A stretch of 64,000 nucleotides of DNA, from NCBI RefSeq assembly GCF_001705435.1, contig NZ_MDEN01000069.1, positions 558,001-622,000 of the forward strand, written 5' to 3'. Under the pieces are notes generated by a model. That model did not search any database, had not been told where the DNA came from, and worked only from the letters and a program-made list of their open reading frames with translations. Position 1 is the stretch's first letter. Each line of letters starts with the position of its first letter. Shown here piece after piece: positions 6,772 to 15,372 of the stretch. Source of the DNA: Pseudomonas graminis (GTDB taxonomy: Bacteria > Pseudomonadota > Gammaproteobacteria > Pseudomonadales > Pseudomonadaceae). The translations under genes were made by a program, and so were the position numbers.

Positions 6772-8916
6772 ATGATCAGCACCGAACTCAAATCCCAGAT
6801 TCAGGGCGCCTACTCGCGTTTCCTCGAAGCCAAGAGCCTCAAGCCTCGTTACGGCCAGCGCCTGATGATCGCTGAAGTGGCGAAGGTGCTGGGCGACGTC
6901 GACACCGACGAAGAAGGCCGCCGTTCGGGTGATCCCGCCGTGGTGGCGGTCGAGGCGGGGACCGGCACCGGCAAAACCGTTGCCTACGCCATCGCAGCCA
7001 TTCCAACTGCCAAGGCTGCCGGCAAGCGCCTGGTCATTGCCACCGCGACTGTCGCCCTGCAGGAGCAGATCGTCTACAAAGACCTGCCCGACCTGATGCG
7101 CAACAGCGGCTTGAACTTCACGTTCGCGCTGGCCAAGGGCCGTGGCCGCTACATGTGCCTGTCCAAGCTCGACATGCTGCTGCAGGAAGGCGACGCCCAG
7201 AGCGCGACCGCACAGCTGTTCGAAGAAGAAGGCTTCAAGATCGAAGTGGATGAAGCCAGCCAGAAGCTCTTCACCACCATGATCGAAAAACTCGCCGGCA
7301 ACAAATGGGACGGCGATCGCGACAGCTGGCCCCAGGAACTGGCCGACCAGGACTGGGCGCGGCTGACCACCGATCACAGTCAGTGCACCAACCGCCATTG
7401 CCCGAACTTCCAGCAGTGCGCCTTTTACAAAGCCCGCGAGGGCATGGGCAAAGTCGACGTCATCGTCACCAACCACGACATGGTCCTCGCTGACCTGGCG
7501 CTGGGCGGCGGTGCAGTCCTGCCCGATCCTCGCGACACCCTGTACGTGTTCGACGAAGGCCATCACCTGCCAGACAAGGCGATCGGTCACTTCGCTCATT
7601 TCAGTCGCCTGCGCTCCACCGCCGACTGGCTGGAGCAAACCGCCAAGAACCTCACCAAATTGCTGGCCCAGCACCCGCTGCCGGGCGACCTGGGCAAGCT
7701 GATCGAGCAGGTGCCCGAGCTGGCGCGGGAGATCAAGACCCAGCAGCAGTTCATGTTCACGGCCTGCGAGCAGCTTGCCGACTTCAAGCAAGGCGAAGAC
7801 ATGGAAGGCCGCGAGCGTCCGCGGCATCGCTTCGTCGGCGGCGTGGTCCCCGAACACATGCGCGAGATGGGCATCGAGCTGAAAAAAGGCTTCGCCCGGC
7901 TCGACGACCTGTTCACGCGCCTGACCGAGCTGCTTAAAGAAGGCATGGACGGCGAGGTCAACATCGGCATCGCCAGCCATCAGGCGGAAGAGTGGTACCC
8001 GCTGTTCGGCAGCTTGTTGGCCCGCGCCCACGGCAACTGGGAATTGTGGACCGCCTTCACCGCTGAAGATCCGGAAAACAGCCCGCCCATGGCGCGCTGG
8101 CTGACCCTCGCCGACAGCGGCTCGCTGTTCGACATCGAGGTCAACGCAAGCCCGATCCTGGCGGCCGAAATGTTGCGCCGCAACCTGTGGAACGTTGCCT
8201 ACGGCGCGCTGGTGACCTCGGCCACCCTGACCGCGCTGGGCAAGTTCGACCGTTTTCGCATGCGTGCCGGGCTGCCGAAGGACGCCGTCACCGCGGTGGT
8301 GCCGAGCCCCTTCCACCATGCCGACGCAGGCGTGCTGCGCGTGCCAGACCTCAAAGCCGACCCTCGCAACGCGGCCGAACATACGGCCGCCATCATCCGC
8401 GAACTGCCGAATCTGGTCGAAGGCTCCAAAGGCACGCTGGTGCTGTTCTCATCGCGCAAACAGATGCAGGAAGTGTTCGACGGGCTGGAGCGGGACTGGC
8501 GCAAGCGGGTGTTCATCCAGGGCAATCTGTCCAAACAGGAAACCCTCAACAAGCACAAGGCGCGGGTCGACGGTGGCGATGAAAGCGTCCTGTTCGGTCT
8601 GGCCAGCTTCGCTGAAGGGGTCGACCTCCCGGGCGCCTACTGCGAGCACGTAGTGATCGCCAAGATTCCCTTCGCCGTGCCGGATGATCCGGTCGAAGCT
8701 GCGCTCGCCGAATGGATCGAAGCCCGGGGTGGCAATCCGTTCATGGAGATCGCCGTTCCCGATGCCTCGTTGCGCCTGATCCAGGCCTGCGGTCGTCTGC
8801 TGCGCACCGAACAGGATCGCGGCATCATCACGCTGCTGGATCGCCGGGTCGTGACCCAGCGCTACGGCAAAGCCATCCTCAACGCACTGCCGCCATTCCG
8901 GCGCGAAATTTCCTGA
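6772..8916 (+). CDS. dinG: ATP-dependent DNA helicase DinG
   Basis: 714 residues, the usual pseudomonad DinG length when started at the ATG at 6772; the frame is open 15 codons further upstream but lacks support there. It is a superfamily 2 XPD-like 5'-3' helicase that unwinds D-loops, R-loops and forked DNA. Walker A is EAGTGTGKT (61-69) and the DEAH-type box is DEGH (261-264). Four Cys at 129, 205, 210 and 216 have the spacing expected for the 4Fe-4S cluster domain. The C-terminal helicase half carries GTLVLFSSRKQMQEVFDGL, SVLFGLASFAEGVDLPG and the motif VI region LIQACGRLLRTEQDRG. A LexA-box candidate upstream suggests SOS induction. It is probably a single gene; a weak hairpin (8919-8940) follows the stop. 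Confidence 0.95.
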   Translation: MISTELKSQIQGAYSRFLEAKSLKPRYGQRLMIAEVAKVLGDVDTDEEGRRSGDPAVVAVEAGTGTGKTVAYAIAAIPTAKAAGKRLVIATATVALQEQIVYKDLPDLMRNSGLNFTFALAKGRGRYMCLSKLDMLLQEGDAQSATAQLFEEEGFKIEVDEASQKLFTTMIEKLAGNKWDGDRDSWPQELADQDWARLTTDHSQCTNRHCPNFQQCAFYKAREGMGKVDVIVTNHDMVLADLALGGGAVLPDPRDTLYVFDEGHHLPDKAIGHFAHFSRLRSTADWLEQTAKNLTKLLAQHPLPGDLGKLIEQVPELAREIKTQQQFMFTACEQLADFKQGEDMEGRERPRHRFVGGVVPEHMREMGIELKKGFARLDDLFTRLTELLKEGMDGEVNIGIASHQAEEWYPLFGSLLARAHGNWELWTAFTAEDPENSPPMARWLTLADSGSLFDIEVNASPILAAEMLRRNLWNVAYGALVTSATLTALGKFDRFRMRAGLPKDAVTAVVPSPFHHADAGVLRVPDLKADPRNAAEHTAAIIRELPNLVEGSKGTLVLFSSRKQMQEVFDGLERDWRKRVFIQGNLSKQETLNKHKARVDGGDESVLFGLASFAEGVDLPGAYCEHVVIAKIPFAVPDDPVEAALAEWIEARGGNPFMEIAVPDASLRLIQACGRLLRTEQDRGIITLLDRRVVTQRYGKAILNALPPFRREIS

Positions 8917-8918
8917 AC

Positions 8919-8940
8919 CCGTGTTGCAAATGAAACACGG
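8919..8940 (+). terminator. Weak hairpin after dinG
   Basis: CCGTGTT (8919-8925) pairs with AACACGG (8934-8940) three bases after the dinG stop. There is no T-run, so it may be a weak or Rho-dependent terminator or an mRNA 3' end stabiliser. Confidence 0.35.
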
Positions 8941-9025
8941 ATGACCGGGTCTTAGATTCGGTCCGCCCTGATGCGCGCAACCCCTTGTGCTCCGGGCCTC
9001 AGATGATCAAGGAGCTTCAGATCAC

Positions 9026-11404
9026 ATGATTCGCCGTTCACTGTCCGCCATCCTTGCCACGCTGTGCGCGGGTATGGCCCACGCCGCGCCTGACGTTCAG
9101 CAAACGCTGTTCAATTTCGTCCGGCCCGCCGACGTGGTGAAGGTCACCACCCAGGATGCCGGGTTTCCCCAGGCCAACGCCGAACAGACGGCCGAAGGCG
9201 AAGTGCTGCGCCGAGTCGTTTTCAATCCGGTCGCCAAACCCAGTCTGCGACTGACCCCGCAGACCGGCGTCTGGGACTGGAGCCACGACAGCGCCATGAC
9301 CTTGCGCCTGCAGAGCGCGATGGACTGGGCATTGACGGTGTACGTGCAGATCGAAAGCCGCGACGGCAAAGTCCTCACCAGCCGCATCGACCTGCCTGCC
9401 GGCCCGGCGCAAACCCTGGTGCTGCCGCTCAAGGCCAGTTCGCCGCTGACCCAGGGCATGCGCGCCGGTCCACCGATGCCGTGGGTTTACGAGGGACAGC
9501 GCGTGTTGCTGGCGAGCACCGAAGGTGACCTGAACAGCGCTGAGGTTTCATCGGTCACCGTGTCGTTGTCTCAGCCCAACGTTGCCCAGTCCGTCTTGAT
9601 CGAGAAGTTCGGCGTGCAAGAGGGCGATGCCTTGCTAACCGCTGCCTACGGCAACCTGGTTGACGGTTACGGTCAGTTCACCCGAGGCAAGTGGCCGGAG
9701 AAGGTCACCAGCGACGAGCAGCTCAAGACACTGGCGGGCAAGGAACAGCAACAGTTGCAAAGCTGGCTGAAAGACCGGCCCGCTCACGACAAATACGGCG
9801 GCTTGCTCAACGGACCGGCGTTCGAAGCGAAGGGCTTTTTCCGCACCGAGAAGCGCGACGAGCGCTGGTATCTGGTGACGCCAGAGGGCCATCCTTTCTA
9901 CTCCCTGGGCGTGAATGCCATCTCCGCTGACGACAGCCAGACCTACGTCGAGGGTCGGGAAACCATGTTCACCGGCCTGCCCGGCAGCGACGATCCACTC
10001 GCCGCGTTCTACGGCAAGGGCGACGACAACCGCGAGACGGGTGCCAACCGCAACCGGCAGTTCGATCAGGGCGGCTGGTTCGACTTCTATGGTGCAAATC
10101 TGCAGCGCACCTACGGCGCGCCGAAGTGCGTTGAAGTCTCCAAGCCTGTTGATCCGGCGGACGACGAAGACGAAACGCCAGCCAACACTGCAGCCACTCC
10201 AGCAGCGGCGACCGCGTCAACTGGCGACAGCGCTGACGGTCAGACCTTGCCAGCGCCTCAGCCTGAAAAGCCCGCCACATCTGCGCCTGCAGTCGAATGC
10301 AAGCCGGTGATCGTCGACCGCAAGCGCTGGGTTGATCACACCCTGCAACGTTTGCAGGCGTGGGGTTTCAACACCGTCGGCAACTGGAGCGAGCCCGCGC
10401 TGCAAAACCTCGAAAGCAGCAAGAAGGAACGCGTGCCCTACACACTGCCGCTGTCCATCGTTGGCGACTACGTCAGTATCAGCACCGGCTTGGATTGGTG
10501 GGGCGGCATGCCTGATCCGTTCGATCCGCGTTTTGCCATGGCCACCGAGCGGGCCGTCGCCATCGCTGCTCGCGACCATCGTGATGACCCGTACCTGATC
10601 GGTTACTTCGCCGATAACGAATTGGCCTGGGCTGCGCCGGGCAACGCTCCGAAGGATCGCTACGCATTGGCCTACGGCACGCTGAAGCTGACCACCGATG
10701 TGCCGGCCAAGCGTGCCTTCCTCAAGCAGTTGCGCGACAAGTACCGCAACGAAGAGGGGTTGTCCAAGGCGTGGGGTATTCACCTGGCAGCGTGGGAGTT
10801 GATGGAAGACCCGGGCTTCGAGCCGCCGCTGCCCAGCGCAGAGCACCCGGAGATCGAAAACGACTTCAGGTATTTTCAGCGTGTGTTCGCCGAGACCTAT
10901 TTCAAAACCATTTCCGACGCGCTCAAGTGGCATGCGCCGAACCATCTCCTGCTCGGCGGGCGCTTTGGCGTCACCAGCCCTGAGGCGGTCGAAGCCTGCG
11001 CCAAGTTCTGCGACGTGCTGAGTTTCAACTTCTATACGCTCAAACCTCAGGACGGCGTGGACTTTGCAAAACTGCACGTCCTCGACAAGCCTGTGCTGGT
11101 CAGTGAGTTTCACTTTGGCTCTCGTGATCGCGGGCCGTTCTGGGGCGGGGTGCTCGAAGTGCCGCGTGAAGAAGATCGCGGCCCGGCGTATGCCAATTTC
11201 CTGAAGAGCGCGCTGGCCGAGCCTTCCATTGTCGGTGTGCACTGGTTCCAGTACCTGGATCAGCCTGTCACCGGCCGATTGCTCGACGGTGAAAACGGCC
11301 ATCTCGGACTGGTAGGTATCACCGACGTGCCGTACTCGGGCTTCGTCGAGGCGGTGCGCAAGGCCAACGGACAGGTCGTGGACGTGATCGGCAAGCGCCC
11401 TTAA
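9026..11404 (+). CDS. Exported glycoside hydrolase (beta-agarase / beta-galactosidase-like, GH-A clan type)
   Basis: 792 residues from the ATG at 9026; a longer open frame from 8987 lacks a signal-peptide start. The signal peptide ends about AHA-APDV (residue 21-24). Residues about 30-200 look like a beta-sandwich domain and residues about 260-790 like a TIM barrel. Candidate acid/base and nucleophile glutamates are in YFADNELAW and LVSEFHFG, the positions expected in GH42/GH-A or agarase-like barrels. A low-complexity insert rich in Ala, Thr and Pro (around residues 375-430), flanked by Cys in PKCVEV and VECKPV, interrupts the barrel. The substrate is unknown; pseudomonads often have this protein annotated as beta-agarase, which I would not take literally. 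It is unlinked by function to its neighbours. Confidence 0.75.
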   Translation: MIRRSLSAILATLCAGMAHAAPDVQQTLFNFVRPADVVKVTTQDAGFPQANAEQTAEGEVLRRVVFNPVAKPSLRLTPQTGVWDWSHDSAMTLRLQSAMDWALTVYVQIESRDGKVLTSRIDLPAGPAQTLVLPLKASSPLTQGMRAGPPMPWVYEGQRVLLASTEGDLNSAEVSSVTVSLSQPNVAQSVLIEKFGVQEGDALLTAAYGNLVDGYGQFTRGKWPEKVTSDEQLKTLAGKEQQQLQSWLKDRPAHDKYGGLLNGPAFEAKGFFRTEKRDERWYLVTPEGHPFYSLGVNAISADDSQTYVEGRETMFTGLPGSDDPLAAFYGKGDDNRETGANRNRQFDQGGWFDFYGANLQRTYGAPKCVEVSKPVDPADDEDETPANTAATPAAATASTGDSADGQTLPAPQPEKPATSAPAVECKPVIVDRKRWVDHTLQRLQAWGFNTVGNWSEPALQNLESSKKERVPYTLPLSIVGDYVSISTGLDWWGGMPDPFDPRFAMATERAVAIAARDHRDDPYLIGYFADNELAWAAPGNAPKDRYALAYGTLKLTTDVPAKRAFLKQLRDKYRNEEGLSKAWGIHLAAWELMEDPGFEPPLPSAEHPEIENDFRYFQRVFAETYFKTISDALKWHAPNHLLLGGRFGVTSPEAVEACAKFCDVLSFNFYTLKPQDGVDFAKLHVLDKPVLVSEFHFGSRDRGPFWGGVLEVPREEDRGPAYANFLKSALAEPSIVGVHWFQYLDQPVTGRLLDGENGHLGLVGITDVPYSGFVEAVRKANGQVVDVIGKRP

Positions 11405-11478
11405 CCGGACGGTTCCCAAAGCGCCCAATCGCTGGAACAATGTGCGCCATTTTTGCAGCCCGACCGGAGAGCCAGACC

Positions 11479-12627
11479 GTGCAGATTCAAGGCCATTTCG
11501 AGCTTCAGTTTGAGGCCGTTCGCGATGCATTCGCCGCGCTGTTCGACGATCCGCAGGAGCGTGGCGCTGCGCTGTGCGTGCAGATCGGCGGGGAGACGGT
11601 GCTGGATCTGTGGGCGGGCACGGCAGACAAGGATGGCGGCGAAGTCTGGCACAGCGACACCCTCGCCAATCTCTTCTCCTGCACCAAAACGTTTACTGCC
11701 GTCACGGCGTTACAGCTGGTGGGCGAGGGCAAGCTGAATCTCGATGAGCCCGTGGCGCGTCTCTGGCCCGAGTTCGCCGCCAACGGCAAACAATCCATCA
11801 CGCTGCGCCAGTTGCTCTGCCATCAGGCCGGGCTTCCGGCGATCCGTGAAATATTGCCGGCTGAAGCGCTTTATGACTGGCAGGCCATGACGAGCGTATT
11901 GGCTGCCGAGGAACCTTGGTGGACGCCGGGGCAGGGCCACGGTTATGCCGCCATTACTTATGGCTGGCTGGTGGGCGAGATGATTCGTCGTGCTGACGGG
12001 CGTGGTCCGGGCGAGTCCATCGCTGCGCGTATTTCGCGGCCCTTGGGCCTGGATTTCCATGTCGGTTTGGCCAATGAAGAATTTCATCGTGTCGCCCACA
12101 TTGCCAGGGGCAAGGGCAATGTGGGTGATGAGGCCGCGCAGCGCCTGTTGCAGACCACGATGCGCGAGCCTGCTTCCATGACGGCGCGGGCGTTCACCAA
12201 CCCGCCCTCGATCATGACCAGCACCAACAAGCCGGAATGGCGGCGCATGCAGCAACCTGCCGCCAATGGCCATGGCAACGCCCGCAGTCTGGCTGGTTTT
12301 TACAGTGGCTTGCTGGATGGCAGTCTGCTGGACGGCGACCTGCTCAATGAACTGACCCGCGAGCACAGCATTGGGCAGGACAAGACGCTGCTCACCCAGA
12401 CCCGCTTCGGTCTGGGCTGCATGCTCGATCAACCGACGGTGCCTAACGCCACGTTCGGGCTGGGCGCCAAGGCATTTGGCCATCCCGGCGCAGGCGGCTC
12501 GGTCGGCTTCGCTGATCCCGAGCGCGATGTGGCGTTTGGGTTTGTGACCAACACCCTCGGTCCCTACGTGCTCATGGATCCGCGCGCGCAGCAACTGGTG
12601 CGCGTGCTTGGTGAGTGTTTGCAATAA
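11479..12627 (+). CDS. EstB-like serine hydrolase (beta-lactamase fold, family VIII esterase type)
   Basis: 382 residues from the GTG at 11479, which has GGAGA 8 bp upstream and fits the family start (QIQGHFELQFEAVRDAF); an ATG at 11440 is an alternative. The catalytic SxxK is SCTK (67-70) in NLFSCTKTFTAV, the Tyr motif is probably in GYAAITYGWLVGEMI, and HPGAGGSVGF near the C-terminus replaces the KTG box, as in EstB and class C-related esterases. No signal peptide is visible, so it is probably cytoplasmic. It acts on small esters or lactones rather than on antibiotics, judging from the family. It starts 75 bp after the glycoside hydrolase gene. Confidence 0.85.
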   Translation: MQIQGHFELQFEAVRDAFAALFDDPQERGAALCVQIGGETVLDLWAGTADKDGGEVWHSDTLANLFSCTKTFTAVTALQLVGEGKLNLDEPVARLWPEFAANGKQSITLRQLLCHQAGLPAIREILPAEALYDWQAMTSVLAAEEPWWTPGQGHGYAAITYGWLVGEMIRRADGRGPGESIAARISRPLGLDFHVGLANEEFHRVAHIARGKGNVGDEAAQRLLQTTMREPASMTARAFTNPPSIMTSTNKPEWRRMQQPAANGHGNARSLAGFYSGLLDGSLLDGDLLNELTREHSIGQDKTLLTQTRFGLGCMLDQPTVPNATFGLGAKAFGHPGAGGSVGFADPERDVAFGFVTNTLGPYVLMDPRAQQLVRVLGECLQ

Positions 12628-12777
12628 CTATCGCCGTTAAGTGCTTGTTCTACCGACTGTCAGTTAAATCTGGATAACGGAGCCGTAGGGCGGTTTCTTT
12701 TTCCAAAACAGTCTTTATGCGTGTTATATGAGCGCTGCTTCGTTCATTTTCTGATCAATTATTCATGTGGGTCACCC

Positions 12778-13884
12778 ATGTCAGCTAACAAAAGCCTCGC
12801 ATTCGCCATCTGCCTCGCCGTCACCGGCTGTGCGCAAACCCCTCAGGATCAGTCGGCCAGCAATGACCACTGGTGGTCGTTCGGTTCAGGCAAGGGCGCC
12901 GATGCCGCTCCTGCAACCCCGGCGCCAAGCCCGGCGGCTGCACAAGTGGCCAAAGCTCAGACCGAAACCGGTACGCGCTGGTACTGGCCGTTCGGCTCTG
13001 ACCATGGCGAAACCGAGAAGAAACCGGAAATCGCCGCCACTCAACCGGCTGCAGCCCCGGCCGTTGCCCAGGCCGGCGACGCCAACAAGTGGTGGTGGCC
13101 GTTCGGTGCAACCGACGCCAAAAAAGACGCCGCACCTGCTGTTCCCAAAGTCGACCCGAAAGTGACCCAGGCCTGGCTGGATCTGAACGAGCCGAAAGTC
13201 CGCGAAGCGATCAAGGACAGCCAGTTCCAGCTGGAGCGCCGTGACGACATCCTCGTGGTGACCGCGCCGGTCGACAGCACCTTCAATCCGAAGCGCCCGG
13301 AAATGCTCCTGCCGACCAATCTCGGCCCGATCAGCCGCATGGCCAAGATCGTTGAAGTCGACCCGCGCGCCGCCGTTCTGGTGCTGGGCCACAGCGATGT
13401 CGCCAGCGATTCCGATCTCAAGATCAGCCAGCAGCGCGCACAGTCGGTCGCGGCGATTTTCCGCCTCAGCGGCCTGCAGCGTAACCGTCTGAGCCTGCGT
13501 GGCATGGGCGCCGATATGCCCCGGGCAGCCAGCGATAGCGTGCCGGGTCGCGCACTCAACCGTCGTGTGGAAATCATCCTCACCCCGCAAGACACCATGG
13601 TTGCCCAGATGGCCAAGTACAACTTGCCGCCAGCACCGACCCTGCTGGCCGTGCAAACTGCCAACGCGCCGGCCCCTGCACCCGTTGCTGCACCGACCAA
13701 GGCTGCGGCGCCTGCCAAATCGGCCGCACCGGTGAAGAAAGCTGCGGCGACCAAGGCTTCCGCAGCCAAAGCGCCTGCGGCCAAAAAAGCACCGGTGAAG
13801 AAAGCTGCACCGGCGAAAGCCAAGGCAGCGCCTGCGAAAGCTGCGGCCAAAAAACCTGCGCCGGATGCTCAAGCCGGCAACTGA
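12778..13884 (+). CDS. OmpA family lipoprotein with Trp-rich repeats and histone-H1-like tail
   Basis: 368 residues from the ATG at 12778; upstream codons in frame do not give a signal peptide. The lipobox is AVTGC (Cys18). The N-terminal region has three Trp-rich repeats (WWSFGSGKG, WYWPFGSDHG, WWWPFGATDA) separated by Ala/Pro linkers. Residues about 140-285 form an OmpA peptidoglycan-binding domain (LVVTAPVDSTFNPKRPEMLL, VLVLGHSDVASDSDLK, SQQRAQSVAAIF, ALNRRVEIIL). The C-terminal 80 residues are Lys/Ala/Pro repeats (KKAAATKASAAKAPAAKK) resembling histone H1 or AlgP. In P. aeruginosa an OmpA-type outer-membrane gene lies in the same dinG-pdxH neighbourhood. It is 48 bp upstream of pdxH. Confidence 0.8.
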   Translation: MSANKSLAFAICLAVTGCAQTPQDQSASNDHWWSFGSGKGADAAPATPAPSPAAAQVAKAQTETGTRWYWPFGSDHGETEKKPEIAATQPAAAPAVAQAGDANKWWWPFGATDAKKDAAPAVPKVDPKVTQAWLDLNEPKVREAIKDSQFQLERRDDILVVTAPVDSTFNPKRPEMLLPTNLGPISRMAKIVEVDPRAAVLVLGHSDVASDSDLKISQQRAQSVAAIFRLSGLQRNRLSLRGMGADMPRAASDSVPGRALNRRVEIILTPQDTMVAQMAKYNLPPAPTLLAVQTANAPAPAPVAAPTKAAAPAKSAAPVKKAAATKASAAKAPAAKKAPVKKAAPAKAKAAPAKAAAKKPAPDAQAGN

Positions 13885-13932
13885 GGTTAAGATCGGGGTT
13901 CTGTTCACGGATCTCGATTAAGGAAGGCAGTG

Positions 13933-14580
13933 ATGAGCCAGCGTCTGGCCGATATGCGTCGTAACTACGCCCGCGAAGGGTTGACCGAAGCCCAGTCTCC
14001 GGAAGAACCCTTCGCACTGTTTCATCGCTGGTTCAACGAAGCGGTCGAAACCGAGCAGGCGCCGGTCGAGGCCAACGCCATGACGCTGGCGACCGTCGAC
14101 GCCGACGGCCGCCCGCACTGTCGGGTCCTGCTGCTCAAAGGTCTGGACGCTCAGGGATTCACGTTCTTTTCGAACTACGAGAGCGCCAAAGGCCAGCAGT
14201 TGAATGCACGTCCTTTTGCCGCCATGACGTTTTTCTGGCCCACGCTGGAACGTCAGGTGCGCATTGAAGGCCGCGTGGCCAAGGTCAGCCACGAAGAATC
14301 CGACGCCTATTTTCAGGTACGCCCCCTCGGCAGCCGCCTCGGTGCCTGGGCATCGCCGCAAAGCCGGGTGATTGCCGACCGTGAAGCGCTCGAGGGCTTG
14401 CTCAAAGCCACCGAGGCGCGTTTCATGGACGCACAGCCTGACTGTCCCGATCACTGGGGCGGCTATCGTCTGGTGCCCGATCGCATCGAATTCTGGCAGG
14501 GGCGTCCAAGCCGCCTGCATGACCGCCTGAACTATCGTTTAGTTGAAGATGAGTGGCAGCGCGAGCGCCTCGCGCCCTGA
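13933..14580 (+). CDS. pdxH: Pyridoxamine 5'-phosphate oxidase
   Basis: 215 residues, exactly the usual PdxH length, from the ATG at 13933 (AGGAAGG upstream; a GTG one codon earlier is an alternative). It is an FMN enzyme that oxidises pyridoxine or pyridoxamine 5'-phosphate to pyridoxal 5'-phosphate in the cytoplasm. Family features seen: [16 protein letters not shown]-terminus, [23 protein letters not shown] for the FMN-binding barrel, [44 protein letters not shown] and the C-terminal [17 protein letters not shown] and RLAP. All the core motifs are intact. Confidence 0.97.
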   Translation: MSQRLADMRRNYAREGLTEAQSPEEPFALFHRWFNEAVETEQAPVEANAMTLATVDADGRPHCRVLLLKGLDAQGFTFFSNYESAKGQQLNARPFAAMTFFWPTLERQVRIEGRVAKVSHEESDAYFQVRPLGSRLGAWASPQSRVIADREALEGLLKATEARFMDAQPDCPDHWGGYRLVPDRIEFWQGRPSRLHDRLNYRLVEDEWQRERLAP

Positions 14581-14780
14581 TTGCCGGTCTTTGAACAGCC
14601 GGCTTCAGCGTCTCTGTCACACTTTTCTTTGAATCAATTTCCGGCGCTGTCGTCCACTGAGGTAGACGTCGGGGTGTTGCTGTATAACGCCTGAATAAAC
14701 GTAAATTATCGGTACAGGGCCGTGACATCGATTGGCGTCGCAGAGTCTAATGGCTACCTGTTCCTATGGAGATAACTGTT

Positions 14781-15245
14781 ATGCGCAAGTCTGTTTTGTT
14801 GGTTGCTTCGTTCACCGCCATGGCGCTGACGCTGGGCGGCTGTACTTCAAGCCTCACCGGCGACTCGTACTCGCGCGACGAAGCTCGTCAAGTGCAGACC
14901 GTACGCCTGGGTACCATCGAATCGCTGCGTCCGGTGAAGATTGAAGGCACCAAAACCCCGATCGGCGCGGGTGCCGGTGCCATCGTCGGTGGCGTGGGCG
15001 GCAGTGCCATCGGTGGCGGTCGCGGCAGCATCGTGACGGCCGTGATCGGTGCGGTCGCCGGTGGTCTGCTGGGCTCCGCGGCGGAAGGCGGCCTGACCCG
15101 TGCTCAAGGCGTCGAGATCACCGTGCGTGAAGACGACGGCACCATGCGCGCTTATGTGCAGGAAGTTCAGGAAAACGAGATCTTCCGTGTGGGTGAACGT
15201 GTTCGCATCATGACCGTCAACGGTACCAGTCGCGTCAGCCACTAA
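14781..15245 (+). CDS. Glycine-zipper 2TM outer-membrane lipoprotein (SlyB-like)
   Basis: 154 residues from the ATG at 14781 (TGGAG 9 bp upstream; an in-frame ATG at 14766 overlaps that site and is rejected). The lipobox is LTLGGC (Cys21). Residues about 55-105 form two short hydrophobic Gly-zipper segments (GAGAGAIVGGVGGSAIGGG and TAVIGAVAGGLLGSAAEGG), the Rick_17kDa/SlyB pattern; the C-terminus is a small beta domain (EITVREDDGTMRAYVQEV, FRVGERVRIMT). Such lipoproteins stabilise the outer membrane. It stands alone and is closed by the terminator at 15306-15337. Confidence 0.9.
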   Translation: MRKSVLLVASFTAMALTLGGCTSSLTGDSYSRDEARQVQTVRLGTIESLRPVKIEGTKTPIGAGAGAIVGGVGGSAIGGGRGSIVTAVIGAVAGGLLGSAAEGGLTRAQGVEITVREDDGTMRAYVQEVQENEIFRVGERVRIMTVNGTSRVSH

Positions 15246-15305
15246 ACGCCGATGCACGTCCTGAAGCGCTGCATGGCTCGAAGCCGAGTCTAGTGCCCGC
15301 TCATG

Positions 15306-15337
15306 AAAACGCCCCGATCATTCGGGGCGTTTTGCAT
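15306..15337. terminator. Bidirectional terminator between the SlyB-like gene and the FAD oxidoreductase gene
   Basis: A perfect 12-bp stem AAAACGCCCCGA (15306-15317) / TCGGGGCGTTTT (15322-15333) with loop TCAT. It provides U-rich tails on both strands between two converging genes. Confidence 0.85.
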
Positions 15338-15372
15338 TTCAGTACGCGCTGGCGGGGAGGGGAGTGCTGGGC

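Noticed and set aside
6733-8382. 549-codon frame antisense to dinG
   Set aside because: Shadow of a high-GC gene; dinG has all its helicase and Fe-S motifs.
12886-13908. 340-codon Arg-rich frame antisense to the OmpA lipoprotein gene
   Set aside because: Reverse of the Lys/Ala/Pro repeat region; no start site or family.
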